DNA of 64,000 nt from Enteractinococcus helveticum (lineage in GTDB: Bacteria > Actinomycetota > Actinomycetes > Actinomycetales > Micrococcaceae): the NCBI RefSeq assembly GCF_001657475.1, contig NZ_LXEY01000022.1:420754-484753 (forward strand), read 5' to 3'. Under the pieces are notes generated by a model. The model was not told the origin of the DNA, did not search any database, and saw nothing but the letters and a program-made list of their open reading frames with translations. The position numbers were made by a program, and so were the translations under genes. Position 1 is the stretch's first letter. Each line of letters starts with the position of its first letter. Below are positions 46,160 to 55,595 of this stretch, piece by piece.

Positions 46160-47088
46160 CCGGTTCGATGTGGATAGCCGTCGGGCTGGCAATTGCAGGG
46201 GCCATCGGGGTCACGATGTTGCTAGCGGTAGGTATCCGGTTTAATAAACCGAGCTTGGCACAACGAGTCGCTCCCCAGATGCGTGGACATACGAATGCAG
46301 AAAAAACCGAACGGGCCACACTCACCATGTTCGGTACGCTGTCGAACATCAGCGCTCCCTTGGTGCAGGCAGGAGTTGACCAGCTCAATAAGCTGAATCT
46401 TGGTAACGCGCAGCTCACCGCGCGATTAGCACAAGCAGGCTCTCGGCTAACAGTGGCGGATTATCGAGCTCAGCAATTGATCATGGCTGTGGGAGCTGCA
46501 GTGCTGGCTACCTCTGGTTGCATTTGGGCAGCGCTCAATCATGCTTTGAATCCAATCATCGGACTGATTGTCGTCACAAGTGCCACTGTCATCGCATTTT
46601 TTGCTCGGGATAATCTCTTGACAGCGCAGATTAATCGACGACGAACGAAGATTTTTGCGGAATTTCCGACTGTCGCCGAACTATTAGCCTTGTCTGTGGC
46701 GGCAGGTGACTCGGCATATAGTGCACTCGAACGGGTTGCCACCACTGCTCACGGGGAACTCGCCTATGAGTTCAATCTGGTGATAACCGACATACGCTCC
46801 GGAGACAGCCTGACTACAGCACTCCAGTCGTGCTCAAATCGCTTGAAACTTCATCCGGTTGAACGGTTCATTACTGGCTTCACCGTTGCGCACGAACGAG
46901 GAACACCCCTTGCCACTGTGCTGTATGCACAGGCCAGGGACGTTCGTGAACTTACCAAACGCGAACTGCTCGAGCTCGCTGGCAAAAAGGAGATCTCGAT
47001 GCTTGTCCCATTAATATTCGGCATTTTACCGCTGACCGTAGTTTTCGCAATTTTCCCCGGACTCTCATTACTCAACATCGGATTGTAA
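46156..47088 (+). CDS. tadC: Tad pilus inner-membrane platform protein TadC-like
   Basis: A 310-residue T2SSF membrane protein. Start ATG 46156 overlaps the tadB stop (ATGA); the frame is open further upstream only inside tadB. Helices at ~5-26, ~115-155 and at the C-terminus (~275-305). T2SSF motif: FPTVAELLALSVAAGDSAYSAL and FTVAHERGTPLATVLYAQA. It pairs with TadB. Confidence 0.9.
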   Translation: MTGSMWIAVGLAIAGAIGVTMLLAVGIRFNKPSLAQRVAPQMRGHTNAEKTERATLTMFGTLSNISAPLVQAGVDQLNKLNLGNAQLTARLAQAGSRLTVADYRAQQLIMAVGAAVLATSGCIWAALNHALNPIIGLIVVTSATVIAFFARDNLLTAQINRRRTKIFAEFPTVAELLALSVAAGDSAYSALERVATTAHGELAYEFNLVITDIRSGDSLTTALQSCSNRLKLHPVERFITGFTVAHERGTPLATVLYAQARDVRELTKRELLELAGKKEISMLVPLIFGILPLTVVFAIFPGLSLLNIGL

Positions 47089-47105
47089 TTTCGAAAGGAT
47101 TCACT

Positions 47106-47294
47106 ATGCGCCTAGTTCACCGTCTTGTGACGTACTTCAGGATCGATTCCATCCACGACGAGCGTGGAGATGTCCCCGGGTGGGTCATGATCACCCTCAT
47201 GTCTGCTATTTTGGTGGCAGGTTTATTGGCGCTCGCAGGACCTGCACTCAACGGGTTGTTTGAAGAAGCGATTGCGCGTGTTTCAGGGTCCTAA
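47106..47294 (+). CDS. small Flp-like pilin candidate
   Basis: A 62-residue protein with a polar N-terminus, then RGDVPGWVMITLMSAILVAG and a hydrophobic helix ending GPALNGLF. Small proteins with the GDVPGWV-type motif occupy the pilin slot after tadC in many actinobacterial Tad loci and are probably the major pilin or a close accessory. The charged region before the helix would be removed by a prepilin peptidase, but no such peptidase gene is in the window. AAAGGA upstream of the ATG. Confidence 0.78.
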   Translation: MRLVHRLVTYFRIDSIHDERGDVPGWVMITLMSAILVAGLLALAGPALNGLFEEAIARVSGS

Positions 47295-47670
47295 GTTGAC
47301 CTCTACTCAAGAATCTGGCTCGATCGTAGCCGAATCAGTGATGATCATCGCTCTGGTGACTTTACTGTGTGGGACTATCTTGCAACTCGGGGTGATCATC
47401 CATACCAGAAACACTATGATCGATGCGGCCTCCGCTGGAGCCCGTTATGCGGCGCTGGCAGATCGTAATCTATCTGATGGACAAAATCGAACTGCTGCAC
47501 TGCTTACCAGCAGCATCCCGAACGCAGAATCAGCAACCGTAACCATCGCACGGGCGGGCCAAGGCGATCTCATCAGAGTTACTGTGACACACCAGCTTCC
47601 CCTACTGGGATTTATCACCGCTCCCATCCCACTGTCAGCGACGGCACAAGCATATGATCTCACCCCGTAG
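47278..47670 (+). CDS. TadE-like pseudopilin
   Basis: About 130 residues with one N-terminal helix: SGSIVAESVMIIALVTLLCG, with the Glu typical of TadE/prepilin N-termini. The start is uncertain: TTG 47260, GTG 47278 or TTG 47296 are in frame; all overlap or abut the preceding pilin gene, so translation is probably coupled. TadE proteins prime or modify Flp pili. Confidence 0.8.
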   Translation: MFQGPKLTSTQESGSIVAESVMIIALVTLLCGTILQLGVIIHTRNTMIDAASAGARYAALADRNLSDGQNRTAALLTSSIPNAESATVTIARAGQGDLIRVTVTHQLPLLGFITAPIPLSATAQAYDLTP

Positions 47671-48079
47671 CGATGAAGGATCGGCCACAGTTGAGTTCAT
47701 TGGCTTGTCGATCATCTTGTTGATCCCAGCCATATATTTGCTCCTGACAATCTCACAGCTACAAGCTGCAGGATATGCCGCTGTAGCTGCGGCAGACCAG
47801 GCTGCAAAGACTGTGGGCTTCTCCGAGGATGCAGCACAGGCTGAAAGGCGTGCGGTCCGCACTGTCCAGTTAACCGCGGCCGATTTTCAACTGGACCCAC
47901 AAGCCACCAGCACGACTATTCACTGCAGCAACTCCGAATGCACGGACCCTGGAACGCAGATACAAGTTCATGTATCGATCGATGTGGCTTTGCCACTGGT
48001 CCCTACTTTCCTAGGCAACCCCACCCGTATTGCCACCATGAATGCCACCGGGTATCACGTGATCGGAGACTTTGAATGA
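47654..48079 (+). CDS. TadE/TadG-like pseudopilin
   Basis: A 141-residue protein: DEGSATVEFIGLSIILLIPA is a typical TadE-type N-terminus with Glu at the fifth position of the helix. The rest is an extracytoplasmic beta-rich region with a Cys pair (IHCSNSECTD), possibly a disulfide. Overlaps its upstream neighbour by 17 nt and the next gene by 4 nt. Confidence 0.8.
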   Translation: MISPRSDEGSATVEFIGLSIILLIPAIYLLLTISQLQAAGYAAVAAADQAAKTVGFSEDAAQAERRAVRTVQLTAADFQLDPQATSTTIHCSNSECTDPGTQIQVHVSIDVALPLVPTFLGNPTRIATMNATGYHVIGDFE

Positions 48080-48507
48080 CCCCTCAATGCCAACGCGATG
48101 ACGGCCAGACGTCCATATTCGTCATAGGTGCCACGGTCATCATCTTGCTCTTTGCCTTGACCATCGCAGCAATCATGTCCGTGACCCTGCAGCATCGGAA
48201 GCTATTGTCTCTAGCGGACTCCGCTGCTCAAAGTGCTGCTACAGCTTTTACCGTTGCCGATTCGGAATCATTCACGCTTACGATTACGCAAGACACAGCA
48301 ACGAACCAGGTCAACCAGCACCTCAGCAACGTCGAAGCCGCAGACAGGTTCCCGAATCTTCGTGTCGATCAGGTCCGTGTTACCGGAGATACGACGGTGT
48401 CGGTGCAGCTTTCAGCCACTGCACACCCGCCTATTGTCAGTTGGGTTCTGCCCGCCGGCGTCGTGGTGACGACAGAAGGCACCGCACGGACACAGCTCAC
48501 GCAATGA
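48076..48507 (+). CDS. TadE/G-like protein (Rv3654c/Rv3655c type)
   Basis: A 143-residue protein with one helix near the N-terminus (DGQTSIFVIGATVIILLFAL) and the helical stretch LADSAAQSAATAF, as in the secretion/TadE-like proteins that close actinobacterial Tad operons. Last gene of the tad operon; prfB follows after 47 nt. Confidence 0.78.
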   Translation: MTPQCQRDDGQTSIFVIGATVIILLFALTIAAIMSVTLQHRKLLSLADSAAQSAATAFTVADSESFTLTITQDTATNQVNQHLSNVEAADRFPNLRVDQVRVTGDTTVSVQLSATAHPPIVSWVLPAGVVVTTEGTARTQLTQ

Positions 48508-48554
48508 CTCGGCGTTTATGACCTGACTCCCATTTCGCGTATCCTTGAAGAATA

Positions 48555-49664
48555 ATGGCTGATATTGACTTTTCCGCAGAAATCGCAGACCTGCGCCACA
48601 CGTACGAATCTATCGAGGCGGTATCTGACGTCGAACAGATCCGTGCCGACATCGCTGAGCTGTCCGAACAAGCTAGCGCGCCGAATCTTTGGGACGATCC
48701 GGCTGTCGGGCAGCAGGTTACTTCTGCCCTGTCACGAAAAGAAAATGAGCTAGAACGTCTTACATCCTTGGCCTCCCGGATCGATGATCTAGAAGTCATG
48801 GTTGAGCTGGCACAAGAGGCGGGCGACACCGACCTCTATGCGGAAGCCGATAGGGAACTGGCCAGTATTACAAAAGCTTTGGGCCAATTGGAAACTGTTA
48901 CTTTGCTCAGTGGTGAATATGATGAACGTGAAGCCGTTGTCACCATTCGCGCTGGAGCAGGTGGGGTCGACGCATCGGACTTTACCCAGATGCTCCTGCG
49001 GATGTATTTGCGTTGGGCAGAGCATAACGGGTATCCAGCCAAAGTCATGGACACCTCCTATGCGGAAGAAGCTGGACTGAAGTCGGCGACCTTTGAAGTC
49101 ACCGCTCCTTATGCATACGGCACGCTATCCGTTGAAGCTGGCACCCACCGTCTGGTGCGCATCTCACCATTTGATAACCAAGGACGACGTCATACTTCCT
49201 TTGCTGCGGTAGAAGTGGTGCCACTTATCGAATCGGATGACTCTATCGAGATTCCGGATACCGATTTACGAGTCGATGTGTTCCGTTCCTCGGGTCCTGG
49301 CGGCCAGCACGTCAACACCACTGACTCGGCCGTCCGACTGACACACCTCCCAACGGGCATTGTCGTTTCGATGCAGAACGAAAAATCGCAGATTCAAAAC
49401 CGCGCTGCGGCCATGCGAGTTCTGCAGTCGCGTCTGTTGCTGTTGCGTAAAGAAGAAGAGGAAGCCAAAAAGAAAGAACTGGCCGGTGACGTCAAGGCCT
49501 CCTGGGGCGACCAGATGCGCTCCTATGTGCTCAACCCGTACCAAATGGTCAAAGATTTGCGTACCAACCATGAAGAAGGCAACCCAGACAAAGTCTTCAA
49601 TGGTGAGATTAACGAATTCATCGAAGCCGGCATTCGTTGGCGCGCTGAAGGTCGACACGAGTAG
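48555..49664 (+). CDS. prfB: peptide chain release factor RF2
   Basis: A 369-residue RF2 that ends translation at UGA and UAA. The stop-codon reader tripeptide SPF is in [10 protein letters not shown], and the catalytic GGQ is in [15 protein letters not shown]. The frame is continuous: the programmed +1 frameshift with in-frame UGA found near codon 26 in many bacteria is absent, as in other actinobacteria. TATCCT lies 9 nt before the ATG. Confidence 0.96.
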   Translation: MADIDFSAEIADLRHTYESIEAVSDVEQIRADIAELSEQASAPNLWDDPAVGQQVTSALSRKENELERLTSLASRIDDLEVMVELAQEAGDTDLYAEADRELASITKALGQLETVTLLSGEYDEREAVVTIRAGAGGVDASDFTQMLLRMYLRWAEHNGYPAKVMDTSYAEEAGLKSATFEVTAPYAYGTLSVEAGTHRLVRISPFDNQGRRHTSFAAVEVVPLIESDDSIEIPDTDLRVDVFRSSGPGGQHVNTTDSAVRLTHLPTGIVVSMQNEKSQIQNRAAAMRVLQSRLLLLRKEEEEAKKKELAGDVKASWGDQMRSYVLNPYQMVKDLRTNHEEGNPDKVFNGEINEFIEAGIRWRAEGRHE

Positions 49665-49710
49665 TCACTGAACCTAGCCAACCTCGCTGGCGGGTGCAAC
49701 ACTAGAAGGC

Positions 49711-50154
49711 ATGACTGAACAACGCATTGTGAAAGCCACACGGACGATTAATGCGCCTGCGGCAACCATATTCGAACTCATCGCTGATCCTGCTCGACAA
49801 CCAGAATGGGACGGCAACGATAATCTTGCACAAGCCCCAACAGGGCAACGAATCACTGCGGTAAATCAAGAATTCACCATGGCCTTGACCAACGGGGAAA
49901 GCCGCACCAATCACGTGATTGAGTTCGATGAAGGCCGATGCATTGCCTGGAAGCCAGCACCGACTGGCCAAGAACCTCGTGGCCACATCTTTCGGTGGGA
50001 ACTACGTGCGATCGATGACAACAGCACCGAGGTGACTCACACCTACGACTGGACACAACTAACCGACGAAACCCGTTTTGCACGGGCGCGTTCTTATACC
50101 GAAGACGCCCTGATGAGTTCAGTTAACCGGCTATCACTGAAAGCCGAAAGCTAG
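49711..50154 (+). CDS. SRPBCC-family protein
   Basis: A 147-residue START/Bet v1-like lipid- or ligand-binding fold: IVKATRTINAPAATIFELIADPARQPEWDG at the N-terminus (split by linker) and TEVTHTYDWTQLTDETRFARARSYT at the end. No partner is obvious. AACACT lies 7 nt before the ATG, close to the leaderless pattern. It stands between prfB and a thiolase gene, interrupting the common prfB-ftsE order. Confidence 0.8.
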   Translation: MTEQRIVKATRTINAPAATIFELIADPARQPEWDGNDNLAQAPTGQRITAVNQEFTMALTNGESRTNHVIEFDEGRCIAWKPAPTGQEPRGHIFRWELRAIDDNSTEVTHTYDWTQLTDETRFARARSYTEDALMSSVNRLSLKAES

Positions 50155-50231
50155 CGTTATACAACTGACCAGTTTTTGCCGGTTTTGCGTTAGAATGTGT
50201 TAGACAACAGGCCAGAATCTTAGGAGTCACG

Positions 50232-51425
50232 TTGTCTACAATTTCACCACGCGATGCCGTGATCGTCGGTGGGTCGCGCACCCCTTTCGGACGCTTACTT
50301 GGATCTCTGAAGAGTTTCTCAGCCATCGATCTGGGGGCGCACGCAATTACCGGTGCGCTGCAGGACGCCGGTGTGGGTGCTGAAGCGGTGGATACAGTGA
50401 TTATGGGGCAGGTTATCCAGGCCGGCTCCGGCCAGAACCCGGGTCGCCAGGCAGCGCTCCAGGCAGGCATCGGTCGAGATGTGCACGGTATAACCATCAA
50501 CAAGGTCTGCCTTTCGGGAGCTACCGCGGTCATCGATGCGGCCCGCATGATCGCCCTTGGTGATGCTGATGTTGTAGTCGCTGGGGGACAAGAGTCCATG
50601 ACAAACGCGCCGCATCTAATCCCTGGATCGCGCGGTGGCCATAAATACGGGTCCGTCACGATGCTCGACGCTACCGATCACGACGCACTGACCGACCAGG
50701 ACAGTCAGGTTTCGATGGGCATTCTCACCGAGCAAGGCAACGTGACACATAATCTTGACCGACCAAGCCAGGATTATGTTGCAGCACGGTCACATCAACG
50801 TGCAGCCGACGGCGTTGCCTCGCGTGCAGAAGAGATCCTGCCGGTCGAAATTCCACAGCGTCGCGGGGAGCCGGTCGTATTCGATCGTGACGAAGGGATT
50901 CGCGACGGTACAACTCCAGAATCGCTGGCTAAACTTCCGGCAGCTTTTGCTGAAGACGGCAGTGTGACGGCAGGAAACTCTTCGCAAATATCGGACGGCG
51001 CTGCAGCCGTCGTCGTAGTGGCAAGACAATATGCTCAAGAACACGGACTCAACATCTTGGCGACTGTGGCAGGCTACGGCCAAGTCGCCGGTCCACGCAA
51101 CGCGCAGTTACATTCACAACCAGCCAATGCTCTGCTGGCCGCCACCAAGCGTTCCGGCTGGGAGCTTTCCGATCTGGATTTTATCGAGATTAACGAAGCT
51201 TTCGGTGCCGTCGTCGTGCAGTCGCTCAAGGAGCTCGACGATTATCCGCTGGAACAGACGAATCTCTATGGTGGCGCCATTGCACTGGGTCACCCGGTTG
51301 GTGCATCCGGTGCTCGGTTGACGCTGACTGCCGCAAAAGAACTCGGCAGACGCGGTGCCGGCAAAGCAGCTATTGCACTGTGTGGCGGCGGTGGCCAGGG
51401 GGAAGCCATCTTGCTTGAACGATAA
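50232..51425 (+). CDS. acetyl-CoA C-acetyltransferase (thiolase)
   Basis: A 397-residue thiolase. The nucleophile is Cys93 in NKVCLSGA, the base His354 in [16 protein letters not shown], and the second cysteine Cys384 in [11 protein letters not shown]; all are intact. The length and motifs fit the biosynthetic/degradative acetoacetyl-CoA thiolase group. TTG start behind AGGAG. No beta-oxidation partner genes nearby, so the pathway is unclear. Confidence 0.92.
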   Translation: MSTISPRDAVIVGGSRTPFGRLLGSLKSFSAIDLGAHAITGALQDAGVGAEAVDTVIMGQVIQAGSGQNPGRQAALQAGIGRDVHGITINKVCLSGATAVIDAARMIALGDADVVVAGGQESMTNAPHLIPGSRGGHKYGSVTMLDATDHDALTDQDSQVSMGILTEQGNVTHNLDRPSQDYVAARSHQRAADGVASRAEEILPVEIPQRRGEPVVFDRDEGIRDGTTPESLAKLPAAFAEDGSVTAGNSSQISDGAAAVVVVARQYAQEHGLNILATVAGYGQVAGPRNAQLHSQPANALLAATKRSGWELSDLDFIEINEAFGAVVVQSLKELDDYPLEQTNLYGGAIALGHPVGASGARLTLTAAKELGRRGAGKAAIALCGGGGQGEAILLER

Positions 51426-51449
51426 AACATAAATTTCAACACACCCCCG

Positions 51450-51516
51450 GCACCAGCCCCAAGATCCCACGGATGTTATCCAACCGTGATTAGTCTTGGT
51501 GTTGCTGGTGCTTTTT
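51450..51516 (+). terminator. terminator between thiolase and ftsE
   Basis: GCACCAGC (51450-51457) pairs with GCTGGTGC (51504-51511), with inner pairs CCAAGA/TCTTGG and CACGG/CCGTG, followed by five T. Confidence 0.8.
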
Positions 51517-51574
51517 GCTTCCCCGACAAGACCAAGCGCCGGTGGATCGTGCGACGATTCGGTCGAGGAAAAAG

Positions 51575-52309
51575 ATGATCCGATTCGAAGATGTAACGAA
51601 GGTCTATGACACGACCTCGCGTCCTGCATTGGACGGTGTGACGACCGAAATTATCCGAGGCGAATTTGTATTCCTCGTAGGACCTTCGGGATCCGGAAAA
51701 TCGACCTTTATTCGACTTGTTCAACGTGAAGAAAGAGCATCTTCAGGGACCGTCTATGTTTCTGGTCGCGACGTTGCGCGGCTCTCATCGTGGCGAGTGC
51801 CTCACCTGCGCCGCGATCTCGGGGTAGTGTTCCAAGACTTCCGCTTATTACCCAACAAGACTGTGTTTGCAAACGTAGCGTTTGCGATGCAAGTACTGGG
51901 CAAACGTCGCAGTTTGATTAATCAGACGGTGCCCGAGGTGCTACAAACCGTGGGCTTGCATGATAAGGCACACCGTTTCCCGCACGAACTATCCGGTGGT
52001 GAGCAGCAGCGCGTTGCAATTGCCCGCGCCGTCGTCAATAAACCAGCAATCCTCTTGGCAGATGAACCTACCGGGAACCTCGATCCGGAAACCTCCTGGG
52101 GAATCATGGAAGTACTCGATACGATTCACCAGAACGGGACAACCGTGGTCATGGCAACTCACGATCACGAAATCGTCAATACCATGCGGCGTCGAGTCGT
52201 TGAGCTCGAAGCCGGCAAGATCGTCCGCGATGAAGCCGAAGGTGGCTATCAACCCGCCGACAATACCGTGCAGCTTCAATCTCGACTCAGAAAGACCGAG
52301 GTGAAATAG
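51575..52309 (+). CDS. ftsE: cell division ATP-binding protein FtsE
   Basis: A 244-residue ABC ATPase. Start ATG 51575 ([11 protein letters not shown]) behind GAGGAAAAAG; the frame is open 20 codons further into the terminator. Walker A GPSGSGKS (36-43), signature [15 protein letters not shown], Walker [10 protein letters not shown] and the switch His in ATHDHE. With FtsX it transmits ATP-driven movement to cell-wall hydrolases at the septum. One-base overlap with ftsX. Confidence 0.96.
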   Translation: MIRFEDVTKVYDTTSRPALDGVTTEIIRGEFVFLVGPSGSGKSTFIRLVQREERASSGTVYVSGRDVARLSSWRVPHLRRDLGVVFQDFRLLPNKTVFANVAFAMQVLGKRRSLINQTVPEVLQTVGLHDKAHRFPHELSGGEQQRVAIARAVVNKPAILLADEPTGNLDPETSWGIMEVLDTIHQNGTTVVMATHDHEIVNTMRRRVVELEAGKIVRDEAEGGYQPADNTVQLQSRLRKTEVK

Positions 52310-53223
52310 TGCGGTTCGCGTTCATTCTGTCGGAAACGTTCTCCGGCATTCGCCGGAACCTGTCCATGGTCATCTCGGTTGTCCTCGTGACGTTCATCTC
52401 TCTGACATTCGTGGGCTCTGCTGGTTTGCTGCAGATGCAGATCAACCAGATGAAAGGCTACTGGTACGACCGGGTCGAAGTCGCAATGTTCTTGTGTAAC
52501 GACACCTCGACGGCCGCCAGCTGTGCCGGCGGGGGAGTCACAGATGCCCAGCGCGAGGCCATTGAAGCCCAACTTGAGTCGCCACAAGCCGCTGCCTATG
52601 TGGAAAGCTATGAGTACGAATCCCAGGAACAAGCCCTGGAGTTGTTCCAGCAGCAATATTCCAACCTGGATATGGCAGAAAGTGTCACCGCCGACCAGCT
52701 ACCAGAATCATTTAGAGTCTCACTGGTTGATCCAGAACAGTACGAAGTTGTCAACGAAATGTTCTCAGGCATGGCGGGTGTCGAAGTCGTCTCCGACCAG
52801 CGAGAACTCTTAGAGTCACTCTTTTCGTTGATGAATATCGCATCAGTGATCGCCATTGCCCTGGCCGTCATCATGCTCATCACCGCTATCTTGTTGATAG
52901 CCACCACCATTCGACTCTCTGCATTCTCCCGACGGCGCGAAACCGGCATCATGCGCCTGGTGGGTGCATCCAAGACAATGATCCAGCTACCATTCTTGGC
53001 TGAAGGAGTGGTCGCGGCCCTGCTGGGTGCAGCACTTGCGTCGATTGCAACGTGGGCTATTGCCAAGTTCTTTATTGCCGACTGGTTGGCCGGGCAATAT
53101 CCACAAACTGGATTCATTTCTTCGACCGAAGCATTATGGCTTGTCCCGCTGCTGTTCTTGATTGCACTGGTACTTGCTGCAGCGTCGTCGATGTTGACGC
53201 TTCGACGCTATCTGAAAGTTTAA
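52309..53223 (+). CDS. ftsX: cell division membrane protein FtsX
   Basis: A 304-residue permease-like protein with four membrane helices (about 21-43, 178-203, 222-250 and 273-296) and an extracytoplasmic domain of ~130 residues between the first two. That domain has a Cys pair (LCNDTSTAASCAGGG). GTG start sharing one base with the ftsE stop. The FtsX loop activates a peptidoglycan hydrolase, here probably the M23 protein of the next gene. Confidence 0.95.
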   Translation: MRFAFILSETFSGIRRNLSMVISVVLVTFISLTFVGSAGLLQMQINQMKGYWYDRVEVAMFLCNDTSTAASCAGGGVTDAQREAIEAQLESPQAAAYVESYEYESQEQALELFQQQYSNLDMAESVTADQLPESFRVSLVDPEQYEVVNEMFSGMAGVEVVSDQRELLESLFSLMNIASVIAIALAVIMLITAILLIATTIRLSAFSRRRETGIMRLVGASKTMIQLPFLAEGVVAALLGAALASIATWAIAKFFIADWLAGQYPQTGFISSTEALWLVPLLFLIALVLAAASSMLTLRRYLKV

Positions 53224-53303
53224 TAATTGAGTAATGTTAGTGACCGAGCCACCTTCAAGTTATCCAACACGATATTTGGCGCGTGTCTAAAGGAGACAGG
53301 AAT

Positions 53304-54857
53304 ATGACACAACGACGGTTCACAAGCGTTCTTGCGGCCGCCGGCATCGTTGCCGTTTTAGGTGTCACCTCGGTGGTGCCTGCATTCGGACAGGATCGTA
53401 TTGACCGGCTTGAACGCCAGCTGGAGGACTCCAAAAAGGAGCGCGATCAGCTGGGCAACTCGCTGGAAGATCTTAACGATAAAAAAGCTGGGCTCGACTC
53501 GGACCGTGGCGATCTGAACGCTTCGCTTGAAGGTCTCGATGAGGATATTGCCAATAAAGTCACTGAGCTACAGGAACTGCAAGAGCAGTTGCCGGCAGCC
53601 CAGCAAGCTGTTGAGGAAGCCGAGTCACGGGTCGCTGCTGCGCAGCAAGAAGTGAACTCGCTCAATAATCGTATTGCCGACGCCGAAGCTCGCCTGGCTG
53701 ATATACAGCAGGAAATTGCAGAATCGGAAGCGGCTCTTGACCTCGCACAAGACGAAGTCGGGCAAATCGCGGCCGAAGCGTATAAGTCCGGGGGCGTCAA
53801 TAACCTGTCGTTCTTACTTGGCGTGAGCGACTCATCGCTTCCTGAAGCTATGGGAATGGCACAGCAGGCCCTGCGCATCCAAGAGAATCAGATTGCTGAA
53901 GTCTCCCAGCAAAATGCTGAAGACATGAATGCACAGGCCCGCCTCGAAGCAGTAGAATCCGAGATCCGCGAACTGAAAGCTCAAGCAGAAGAGGCTCTTG
54001 CAGCCGAGCAAGCCGCGCGAGATGAAGCGAATGCTGCCAAAGAAGAACTCGATGGCATGATCGACACCAACGAGCGTCTCACCGCAGAACTTGAAGCAGA
54101 GCGTCCGCGGATCGAAGCTGCGATCGAAAAGAATCGTGAAGCAGCCAGCAGCGTCAACGAAGAAATTCTTGCTCAGCAGGAAAAGGTCAACGCTCAGTCC
54201 TCTGAGGTCTCACAGATTCAAAAAGAATACGACGAGGCCGTTGCCGAAGCAGAAGCCAAACGCAAAGCCGCACAAGAAGCTGAACGCAAGGCTCGCGAAG
54301 CCGAACGACAGGCCGCTCAGCGCAACGCTACACAACAGCAGAAGAAGTCTGCAGAAAAAGCCCGCAGCTCAGCAAATAGCGCCAATAAGAGCTATGAAGC
54401 CGCTGAGAAGAAAGTAACGCAGCAGGCGAATCGTGGTAGCGCGTGGGGACTGATTGCCCCGATCAACACCTATGTCACCTCAGGCTTCGGATGGCGTCCA
54501 ACACCTGCCGGTACCTATGATTACGGCGGCCGCGGTGGCTACGTCCATACCGGTATTGACTACGGTGGTGGTTGCGGCATCCCAATTAAGGCTGCACGTT
54601 CTGGCACCGTGATCAACGCCGACTGGGCCGTGTCGACTTCGGGCCGTCGTGTAGTGATCGACCATGGACGTGTCAATGGTGACCTGCTTGCCACCAAGTA
54701 CCACCACATGACCCGATACATTGTCAGCCCAGGTCAGAAAGTTTCACAGGGACAGGTCATTGGTTATACCGGGACCACCGGTAACTCAACCGGTTGCCAC
54801 CTGCACTTTGAAACGCTGCGCAACGGTACTGCGGTCAACCCAGCTGGACTGCTCTAA
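53304..54857 (+). CDS. secreted coiled-coil M23 peptidoglycan hydrolase (FtsEX partner)
   Basis: A 517-residue protein. I choose ATG 53304, 7 nt after AAGGAGA, rather than GTG 53283. Signal peptide 1-~30 (ending near PAFGQ), then a long Glu/Ala/Gln-rich coiled coil (about 31-370), then an M23 (lysostaphin-like) domain. Zinc ligands: His415 and Asp419 (HTGID) and His501 (HLHFE), with catalytic His499; the active site is complete. Coiled coil plus M23 directly after ftsEX is the plan of EnvC and its actinobacterial counterparts, but here the catalytic residues are kept, so it is probably an enzyme and not only an activator. Confidence 0.92.
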   Translation: MTQRRFTSVLAAAGIVAVLGVTSVVPAFGQDRIDRLERQLEDSKKERDQLGNSLEDLNDKKAGLDSDRGDLNASLEGLDEDIANKVTELQELQEQLPAAQQAVEEAESRVAAAQQEVNSLNNRIADAEARLADIQQEIAESEAALDLAQDEVGQIAAEAYKSGGVNNLSFLLGVSDSSLPEAMGMAQQALRIQENQIAEVSQQNAEDMNAQARLEAVESEIRELKAQAEEALAAEQAARDEANAAKEELDGMIDTNERLTAELEAERPRIEAAIEKNREAASSVNEEILAQQEKVNAQSSEVSQIQKEYDEAVAEAEAKRKAAQEAERKAREAERQAAQRNATQQQKKSAEKARSSANSANKSYEAAEKKVTQQANRGSAWGLIAPINTYVTSGFGWRPTPAGTYDYGGRGGYVHTGIDYGGGCGIPIKAARSGTVINADWAVSTSGRRVVIDHGRVNGDLLATKYHHMTRYIVSPGQKVSQGQVIGYTGTTGNSTGCHLHFETLRNGTAVNPAGLL

Positions 54858-54870
54858 AATTCAATACTTC

Positions 54871-54917
54871 ACGACGCCTCTGTTCAGTTGATTGCAATTG
54901 AACAGGGGCGTCGTTTT
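54871..54917 (+). terminator. terminator of the ftsEX-hydrolase operon
   Basis: A 16-bp stem, ACGACGCCTCTGTTCA with TGAACAGGGGCGTCGT (one G-T pair), a 12-nt loop and TTTT. Confidence 0.93.
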
Positions 54918-54928
54918 GACAGGGCCTG

Positions 54929-54934
54929 TATAAT
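54929..54934 (+). promoter_or_regulatory. smpB: smpB promoter -10 box
   Basis: A perfect TATAAT preceded by TG, starting 12 nt after the terminator T run. No good -35 box at 17 bp. The transcript would start near 54941, giving a ~30-nt leader with AAGGAG. Confidence 0.55.
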
Positions 54935-54972
54935 TGCAGGTTGGACGAAAATGAACAGCGGAAGGAGTGCGA

Positions 54973-55482
54973 ATGTCCAAGAAATCTGGTCGCAGTAAGC
55001 CTGCGCGTTCAGATCGACAAGTGATCGCTACCAACCGCAAAGCGCGCCATAATTACAACATCAAAGACACCTACGAGGCTGGCATTTCACTCATGGGGAC
55101 TGAGGTCAAGTCCCTTCGTGACGGTCAGGCATCCATTGTGGATGGCTACGCGATGTTTTCCGGCAATGAGCTATGGCTCGAAAACGTCTACATTCCTGAG
55201 TATGGGTACGGTACATGGACCAACCACTTAGCGCGACGCAAGCGCAAGCTGTTATTACATCGCAGCGAGTTGAATAAGCTAAAACGCGAGCTAGATGCCG
55301 CGGGAACCACGATCGTTCCATTGTCCCTGTACTTTCGTGACGGCAAAGCCAAGGTTGAAATCGCGCTTGCAGAAGGTAAACGTGACTACGACAAACGCCA
55401 TGCCCTCCGTGAGGCACAGGATAAACGCGAAGCACAACGCGCCATGCGGGAAGCGAACCGTCGTGGCAAGTCGATGCTCTAA
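54973..55482 (+). CDS. smpB: tmRNA-binding protein SmpB
   Basis: A 169-residue partner of tmRNA in rescue of stalled ribosomes. ATG 54973 follows AAGGAG by 5 nt; GTG 54967 overlaps the ribosome binding site. Conserved blocks: IATNRKARHNYNI, GISLMGTEVKSLRDG, and the basic tail KRDYDKRHALREAQDKREAQR that enters the decoding site. ssrA follows 113 nt downstream. Confidence 0.97.
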   Translation: MSKKSGRSKPARSDRQVIATNRKARHNYNIKDTYEAGISLMGTEVKSLRDGQASIVDGYAMFSGNELWLENVYIPEYGYGTWTNHLARRKRKLLLHRSELNKLKRELDAAGTTIVPLSLYFRDGKAKVEIALAEGKRDYDKRHALREAQDKREAQRAMREANRRGKSML

Positions 55483-55595
55483 GGAGTTCGTCCCTGCTGG
55501 AATAAAAGTAGGTGACTTGCGGTTGTACAAGTTGAGCCTTTTACGTTAGAGTAAAGGGTCCTGGCTACGCCAGGTGCTGTTAGACAACAGAATAT

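Noticed and set aside
48555..48660. Possible programmed frameshift in prfB
   Set aside because: The frame is continuous through the region where an in-frame UGA would lie.
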